Below are positions 59,392 through 64,000 of a stretch of 64,000 bases of DNA, piece by piece. Positions within the stretch are counted from its first letter, which is position 1, and each line of letters opens with the position of its first letter. The notes under the pieces are model-generated. The model was not told where the DNA came from, searched no databases, and saw nothing but the letters and a program-made list of their open reading frames with translations. The position numbers and the translations under genes were made by a program. The DNA lies in the NCBI GenBank assembly GCA_964369225.1, contig CAYJER010000007.1, forward strand, positions 18,551 to 82,550, read 5' to 3'. The stretch is from SIG603 sp964369225 (GTDB lineage: Bacteria > Bacillota > Clostridia > Oscillospirales > Acutalibacteraceae).

Positions 59392-60447
59392 TTATCTTTT
59401 ATACTCTCTTGCAAATTTGTACATATTTAATACTTTCTCAATTGAAGTATTAGCTTGAACATTATGGCAAGGTCCTAAGATATAACCTGTTCCATCTGTG
59501 AACAGTGCATCCATACAGTCATTAACTTCTTGGTGTAATTCTTCCATTGTTCCTCTTGGTAGAACATATTGGTTATCAACACCGCCGTGGAAGCAAAGTT
59601 TGTCGCCGTATTGTTTCTTAATTGCTGGTAAATCCCAACCTGGTAAATGCCATTGAAGCGGATTAAGAACCTCGATACCCTTGTCAACTAACCATGGAAG
59701 CATCTCGCACATAGCGCCGTCGTCATGGTGGAATACTCTAGCATCAAATGACTTAACAAGTGCAATGTTTGCCTCGTAGTATCTTGCTAGGTACTCGTCT
59801 ATCATTGTAGGACTCATTAATAGGCTGTCTTGTGAACCTAGGTCGTCAGTAACTTGTGATACTGTAACTAAACCATTACCAGCCTCAAGAATTTTCTTTG
59901 TGTTCTCGTGTGCGAACTCTTGAAGTCTGTCTAATATATATCTTGCAAGCTCTGGGTTTGCAATGAAGTCTACTAGCATGTTCTCTGTACCTCTTATTAG
60001 CTCATAGAAATAAGTTAAAGAGATATAACCGCCGTCAACTGCAAAACCTCTGTCGGCAGCTTTTTTACATTGCTCTGCCACAACAGAATAATCAAACATG
60101 TCAACGCTTGGGAATACATATCCGCTTTGAAGAACATCGTCAATATCTTCGCAATCTTCTAGTGGGTGAGAAACAGGCTCTTCATAAAATCCGTTTCCAT
60201 CTGGAAGTGGAATCATTTTCATCTCAAGACCTAACATGTTTGGTCTGTCAACGATGATTTGTGGTCTAACTTCAATAATTTTATCGATATCCATAGCGTC
60301 TGCTAGGTCCATCATGTTGTTTACTGAGAAGTGGCTCATTAATTTTGCTGTAACCTCGTCTACACCCCAATAGTCAGTAGCTATACGGTCAACAGGCTTG
60401 TGGTCTAAAGAAGCTATAATTCTTTCTTTATGTGTCATTTGTGACAT
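59392..60447 (-). CDS. UroD-superfamily (MtaA/CmuA-like) methyltransferase-type protein
   Basis: The 351-aa TIM-barrel protein starts MTHKERIIASLDHKPVDRIA, the hallmark of the uroporphyrinogen-decarboxylase superfamily members that act on methyl-corrinoids or unknown methyl donors. It has QVTDDLGSQDSLLMSP, HHDDGAM and FHGGVDNQYVLPRGT, then GYILGPCHNVQANTSIEKVL. The zinc-binding-like His and Cys residues of methyltransferase types are plausible in these segments. It is not a heme-pathway UroD, which would start with a different N-terminus. No corrinoid protein gene is adjacent. It is divergent from the AraC regulator. Confidence 0.85.
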   Translation of the reverse strand: MSQMTHKERIIASLDHKPVDRIATDYWGVDEVTAKLMSHFSVNNMMDLADAMDIDKIIEVRPQIIVDRPNMLGLEMKMIPLPDGNGFYEEPVSHPLEDCEDIDDVLQSGYVFPSVDMFDYSVVAEQCKKAADRGFAVDGGYISLTYFYELIRGTENMLVDFIANPELARYILDRLQEFAHENTKKILEAGNGLVTVSQVTDDLGSQDSLLMSPTMIDEYLARYYEANIALVKSFDARVFHHDDGAMCEMLPWLVDKGIEVLNPLQWHLPGWDLPAIKKQYGDKLCFHGGVDNQYVLPRGTMEELHQEVNDCMDALFTDGTGYILGPCHNVQANTSIEKVLNMYKFAREYKR

Positions 60448-60512
60448 TTAAAATCCCTACCTTTATAAATTAATCATTACATATATAATAATACATAAAT
60501 AGCCTTTTTTCC

Positions 60513-61361
60513 ATGGAAAAAACCGCTAGTTTAATATACTTTTCGGAAAAGGAGTTAAAATACGTGAAAAGTGAATTTAGTATAGGCACATATTCAGAGC
60601 GTAATTACACTACATCAATATCGGCTGTATACAAAATAAATGCAGACTCTAGCTACCAAGTTACACATCAGGCACTGCCAACAGGCGAGTATGTTTTAAT
60701 CTATGTTACTGGTGGAAGTGGAGTTCTTAAACTAACAGAAGAAATACTTCTTGAAAAAGGGAATATCTATCTTTTTGACGGAAACACAGATTTTTCTTAC
60801 TACACGGCTGAAAATTCATGGGATTTTTGGTGGTTTGAATTTAGTGCCGATATTGTGCCACTGCCAATAAATCAAAACATAAACATACAAGGCGATATTT
60901 TTTTAAATATGCTGTGTGATAAAATACTGTCATTACATCTGCAATTAGAATATAACACAGCTTCTGCACTTTTAAGCTCGTTTTTGGCATATGCAAGTAG
61001 CATTTTTAAACTTAGCGACGACATTAACAGCAGTCAGGCTTTGTTGTTTAGTTCACAAAGTTTTATACGCAAAAATTTACTTGATGTAACGGTTCAGAAG
61101 ACTGCGGATAAATTTTTTATTTCGACTAGAAGCCTTAATAACCTTTACAACAAGCACCTTGGAATGTCACCAAAGCAGTATATTTTAAATCAGAAAATTG
61201 AAAAAGGTGAATATTATTTACGTTCTACAAATAAAAACATAGATGATATCGCCATGAGTTTAGGTTTTTCTAGCGGTTTTCATTTTAGCAAATGTTTTAA
61301 GAATAGAAATGGAATTTCACCAACAGCATATAGAAAGAACAATAGTTTGGCGGAGAATTGA
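60513..61361 (+). CDS. AraC-family transcriptional regulator
   Basis: The 282-aa protein has an N-terminal cupin-like sensor domain (about 35-130; PTGEYVLIYVTGGSGVLKL, GNIYLFDGN) and a C-terminal double HTH (190-275; VQKTADKFFISTRSLNNLYN, DDIAMSLGFSSGFHFSKCF, GISPTAYRK). It lies 65 bp from, and divergent to, the UroD-like gene, which is its likely target; the sensor domain type suggests sugar-linked induction. No clear ribosome-binding site precedes the ATG at 60513; the ATG that starts MKS-like sequence lies further on, so the start is uncertain. Confidence 0.88.
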   Translation: MEKTASLIYFSEKELKYVKSEFSIGTYSERNYTTSISAVYKINADSSYQVTHQALPTGEYVLIYVTGGSGVLKLTEEILLEKGNIYLFDGNTDFSYYTAENSWDFWWFEFSADIVPLPINQNINIQGDIFLNMLCDKILSLHLQLEYNTASALLSSFLAYASSIFKLSDDINSSQALLFSSQSFIRKNLLDVTVQKTADKFFISTRSLNNLYNKHLGMSPKQYILNQKIEKGEYYLRSTNKNIDDIAMSLGFSSGFHFSKCFKNRNGISPTAYRKNNSLAEN

Positions 61362-61722
61362 TATTTATTGAAAAATTTGAAACTATCAAATAATTATCAT
61401 GACCATATTTTTTTGAAAATTCATGTGAAATAACACTTTTCAAGTTATTTTCAACTTCAAGTATATATCTTAAAAAAAGTGATCTAAGTTCTCTGTCAAA
61501 CAAATATAATGAGTATATTTCATTAAAATTAGTTCCTGTTTTATATTTTTCATCGTCACCTTTATAAGTCTTATCGATAAATATTTCTTTGTATCAATTG
61601 ATAAGGTTATAATAATTTTCCAATTCAAGTATTCTCTTAGCTTCACTATTGTCTGTAATAACCATACCTCGAGAACACAATTTTTTAATTTGACTATCAA
61701 TTGTAGAAAATATTTTATCCAT
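61362..61722 (-). pseudogene. Abi_2 (AbiD/AbiF-like) abortive-infection gene, interrupted and truncated
   Basis: From the ATG at 61722 the minus strand reads MDKIFSTIDSQIKKLCSRGM, then VITDNSEAKRILELENYYNLIN, then TGA, and continues in the same frame YKEIFIDKTYKGDDEKYKTG, YSLYLFDRELRSLFLRYILE and VENNLKSVISHEFSKKYGHD. This is the N-terminal third of an Abi_2 protein, in which NGYK is expected at the stop, so GGA has become TGA. After about 115 codons the homology ends where the AraC gene begins. It is an eroded phage-defence gene. Confidence 0.8.
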
Positions 61723-61768
61723 AAAATTAACCTTGTTATATCGCCTTTCTTTTCATAAAATTGCAATA

Positions 61769-61801
61769 AAAAAAACCCCGGGCCCGTAGGACACCGGAGT
61801 A
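61769..61801 (-). terminator. GC-rich hairpin with T8 tract, minus strand
   Basis: CTCCGG and CCGGGG flank a 12-base loop that includes GGGCCC complementarity, followed on the minus strand by eight T residues. It would end a transcript from proS after the tandem repeats. Confidence 0.65.
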
Positions 61802-61950
61802 TGATCACTAATTAGTATGCCTTAGCATATCTAAATTATAACCGAATTGATTTAAAAAGTCAAGTAATTTAGTTGAAATTTTTTATGTAAACTTTTAACC
61901 CCTGTAGGGCTGAATATTAATTTGTCATATTTAACGAATTAATATAAAAA

Positions 61951-62157
61951 GCGTCCTACAAATTAATGTAGGACGCAGGCGATAAATCCATATATTAGCA
62001 CTTATTATGTGTGCGACATGGGTGTCGAGCCATCTCGACCTGAGTAGTCTCAGGTCACAAATTAATGTAGGACGCAGGCGATAAATCCATATATTAGCAC
62101 TTATTATGTGTGAGACATGGGTGTCGAGCCATCTCGACTGCCCACCGGGGCTTCTCG
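61951..62157 (-). repeat. Stop-codon-associated hairpin element, tandem units after proS
   Basis: Two full units (61971-62040 and 62070-62138) lie in minus orientation. Each has GTCGAG-atgg-CTCGAC, then ACACCCATGTC(T/G)CACAC, and GGATTTATCGCCTGCGTCC. The arms have changed to CGAG/CTCG. GCGTCCTACA-aattaa-TGTAGGACGC (61951-61976) is a perfect 10-bp hairpin at the distal end. A further diverged CCGAGAAGCCCCGG hairpin begins next to the proS stop at 62159. No gene is visible in 61723-62158. Confidence 0.75.
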
Positions 62158-62158
62158 G

Positions 62159-63598
62159 TTAGTATTGGCGACCGAAGTAGACCATGTGTTTAGAAGGTTT
62201 TCCACAACATACACAGGTGTCTGTTAATTGTTCTTCTTCAAAAGGAATACAACGAGACTTAACACCGCCTGTAATGTCTTTTAATTTTTCTTCACAAGCT
62301 GTCTCGCCACACCACATAGCCTTGATAAAACCAGGTTTATTCTCTGCTATGTCTAGGAATTCGTCGTAATTTTTCGCAACAAATGTTTTCTCTTTTAGGT
62401 TATCTAAGGCTCTTTGGTACATTGCATCATGCACTGTGTCAAGGAGTTTTTGAATTTCTGTCTCTAGGTCTTCTAGTTTAACAAAATATTTTTCTCTTGT
62501 GTCACGTCTAACTAGAACGCATTGTCCATTTTCAATGTCTTTTGGACCCATTTCTAGTCTTAGTGGAACACCTAACATCTCATATTGGCTGAACTTCCAA
62601 CCTGGTGAGTTATCTGTTGTGTCTAATTTTACACGGAACTTATCTTCAAGACGTTCCTTAAGAGCAGTTATAGCCTCGATAACACCCTCTTTGTGCATTG
62701 CTATTGGTAACATTGCAACTTGAATTGGTGCTACACGTGGAGGCATTACTAAACCGTTGTTATCGCCGTGAACCATGATTATAGCGCCTATCATTCTTGT
62801 TGAAACACCCCAAGAAGTTTGGTGTGGATATTGTCTTGAGTTATCTCTACCTGTAAAAGTGATGTCAAAACTTTTTGAGAAACCGTCTCCAAAATAGTGG
62901 CTTGTTCCACCTTGAAGAGCAACACCGTTGTGCATCATAGGTTCAATTGTGTATGTTGCAACTGCACCAGCGAACTTCTCTTTTTCTGTTTTTTTGCCGA
63001 CAACAGCAGGAATAGCAAGCGAATTAGCGTAGAAATCTTTGTAAACGTCTAACATTCTTAAAGTTTCGTCCATTGCTTCTTGCTCTGTTTCGTGCATTGT
63101 GTGGCCTTCTTGCCATAAAAATTCAGAAGAACGCAAGAAAGGTCTAGTAGTTTTCTCCCAACGTACAACAGAACACCATTGGTTATAAAGTTTTGGTAGG
63201 TCTCTGTATGATTGAATTATTTTTTGGTAATGTTCACAGAAAAGAACCTCACTAGTAGGTCTTACACAAAGTCTTTCAGCCAATTGTTCTTGACCGCCAT
63301 GAGTAACCCAAGCAACTTCAGGGGCAAAACCCTCTACATGATCTTTTTCTTTTTGTAAAAGACTTTCAGGGATAAACATAGGCATGTAAACGTTTTCATG
63401 TCCTGTCTTCTTAAATCTGTTGTCTAGGTCTTTTTGGATGTTCTCCCAAATGGCATAACCGTAGGGTTGAATAACCATACATCCCTTTATGCTTGAATAG
63501 TCCATAAGCTGAGCCTTTTTGACTATATCGGTATACCATTGTGAAAAATCTTCCTCCATTGAAGTGATGTCTTCAACCATCTTTTTTTGTTTAGCCAT
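62159..63598 (-). CDS. proS: Prolyl-tRNA synthetase, archaeal/eukaryal-like class (ProS type 3)
   Basis: The 479-aa class II enzyme starts MAKQKKMVEDITSMEEDFSQ (ATG at 63598, AAAGGA upstream) and has MDYSSIKGCMVIQPYGYAIW, the motif 2 region RWEKTTRPFLRSSEFLWQEGHT, THGGQEQLAERLCVRPTSE and GGTSHYFGDGFSKSFDI. A C-terminal zinc-binding domain (CGETACEEKL, CVCCGKPSKHMVYFGRQY) is present, and there is no YbaK editing insertion. This identifies the type 3 enzyme, common in Clostridia. The longer in-frame ATG at 63697 is not needed. Confidence 0.96.
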   Translation of the reverse strand: MAKQKKMVEDITSMEEDFSQWYTDIVKKAQLMDYSSIKGCMVIQPYGYAIWENIQKDLDNRFKKTGHENVYMPMFIPESLLQKEKDHVEGFAPEVAWVTHGGQEQLAERLCVRPTSEVLFCEHYQKIIQSYRDLPKLYNQWCSVVRWEKTTRPFLRSSEFLWQEGHTMHETEQEAMDETLRMLDVYKDFYANSLAIPAVVGKKTEKEKFAGAVATYTIEPMMHNGVALQGGTSHYFGDGFSKSFDITFTGRDNSRQYPHQTSWGVSTRMIGAIIMVHGDNNGLVMPPRVAPIQVAMLPIAMHKEGVIEAITALKERLEDKFRVKLDTTDNSPGWKFSQYEMLGVPLRLEMGPKDIENGQCVLVRRDTREKYFVKLEDLETEIQKLLDTVHDAMYQRALDNLKEKTFVAKNYDEFLDIAENKPGFIKAMWCGETACEEKLKDITGGVKSRCIPFEEEQLTDTCVCCGKPSKHMVYFGRQY

Positions 63599-63696
63599 TT
63601 TTCGTTTCCTTTCGCATATGTGAAATAAATAAATTTTATGTTGATTATGAATAGTGTTGTAGTACCTTGTGTCAATTAAAATTTTACATTTTACCA

Positions 63697-63872
63697 TGTA
63701 GGGGACGGAAAACCCGTACCCTACAATAGTTTAACAAATTTATTTTTATTGAAACAATATTTTGATTTAAAAGCCTTTAATCAAAAAATCCGTAAGGATT
63801 TTCGCATAAACTTTTCACTATTCATTTTTCACCCTTCACTAAGTTCTAAGGTTTGAGGGTCGCCCCTACATA
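63697..63872. repeat. REP unit and inverted AT-rich dispersed repeat upstream of proS
   Basis: TGTAGGGGACGGAAAACCCGTACCCTACA (63697-63725) is a compact REP pair. About 63770-63850 is the inverted copy of the AT-rich repeat also at 30183, 34544 and 44277 (...ATCCGTAAGGATTTTCGCATAAACTT...). TCGCCCCTACA ends the block at 63872. I see no gene or T-box in 63599-64000. Confidence 0.65.
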
Positions 63873-63955
63873 TAATTAAATACAAAGTTTATTATATAAT
63901 ATTTTAAAAGTTTTTGCAATACCTTATTTAATTTCTAGGCTGTAGTTTTGTAGAA

Positions 63956-63978
63956 GTGTCAATGATAGGTGACACTTA
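63956..63978. other. Perfect inverted repeat near the window end
   Basis: AGTGTCA-atgatagg-TGACACT, a 7-bp perfect palindrome followed by TAAGCTCC and an A-rich run. It could be an operator or a terminator of a gene beyond the window. Confidence 0.4.
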
Positions 63979-64000
63979 AGCTCCAAAAAATAAAATGTTT

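Noticed and set aside
59392..60447. Uroporphyrinogen decarboxylase HemE
   Set aside because: The N-terminus and motifs fit the methyltransferase branch of the superfamily, and no heme-pathway genes are nearby.
61470..61808. 112-aa minus-strand frame over the Abi region
   Set aside because: It is in a different frame from the Abi_2 homology and resembles nothing; the frame from 61722 explains the sequence better.
63599..64000. T-box riboswitch upstream of proS
   Set aside because: No T-box sequence (TGG-type NCCA-binding motif) or specifier-loop structure could be recognised; the region holds REP and dispersed repeats.

Overview
The window is a low-GC Gram-positive chromosome segment spanning the replication origin, most likely from an anaerobic Clostridia (Eubacteriales) bacterium. 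The evidence is the order dnaA-dnaN-yaaA-recF-remB-gyrB-gyrA facing away from rpmH-rnpA-yidD-yidC-jag-mnmE-mnmG-rsmG-parA-parB, a SCIFF peptide with its radical SAM maturase, and a V-type ATPase operon. I cannot assign a genus. Many genes start with TTG or GTG.

Layout. 1-1040: 5' part of pnp (minus). 1.5-11.0 kb: minus-strand replication genes gyrA, gyrB, recF, dnaN and dnaA, with the likely oriC at about 9.44-9.72 kb. 11.5-18.3 kb: plus-strand rpmH to rsmG. 18.3-20.9 kb: chromosome segregation, namely a degenerate ParB/Noc-like gene, two parS sites, parA and parB. 21-30 kb: yfbR, a YfhO-type membrane protein, a GT2 glycosyltransferase, a Dabb protein, a sulfatase, the SCIFF maturase, YihY, and an ECF sigma/anti-sigma pair. 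30.5-31.1 kb: three tandem 5S rRNA genes with no 16S or 23S beside them. 31.2-36.9 kb: a SLOG-type protein, a 58-aa protein, the SCIFF precursor, a WalJ-like hydrolase, rlmH, a lipoprotein, rpmE, a YigZ protein and a dGTPase. 37-44.3 kb: two REP-associated (Y1) transposases around dnaG-rpoD, then an IscR-like Rrf2 regulator, ymdB and fakA. 45-54.4 kb: a nine-gene V-type ATPase operon whose ring subunit keeps the Na+-binding residues. 54.9-64 kb: an XRE regulator, lysS-greA, a UroD-like methyltransferase divergent from an AraC regulator, a broken Abi gene, and proS.

Three repeat systems overlie this. (1) REP/REPIN-like palindromes begin with TGTAGGGG, i.e. the GTAG head typical of RAYT-linked REPs, but carry at least five different hairpin arm sequences. 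(2) A GTCGGG-aagc-CCCGAC element sits on or next to the stop codons of gyrA, dgt, the V-ATPase F and D genes, and proS. (3) AT-rich MITE-like repeats are scattered in intergenic spaces.

The most unusual signals are: an 88-bp tandem leader with conserved, covarying hairpins immediately before both dnaN and gyrB, whose last bases supply the likely ribosome-binding site; a 203-bp direct repeat that gives a RAYT gene the translation start and first ten codons of dnaG; an origin-proximal ParB paralogue that has lost its CTP-binding motifs; and the orphan 5S cluster.
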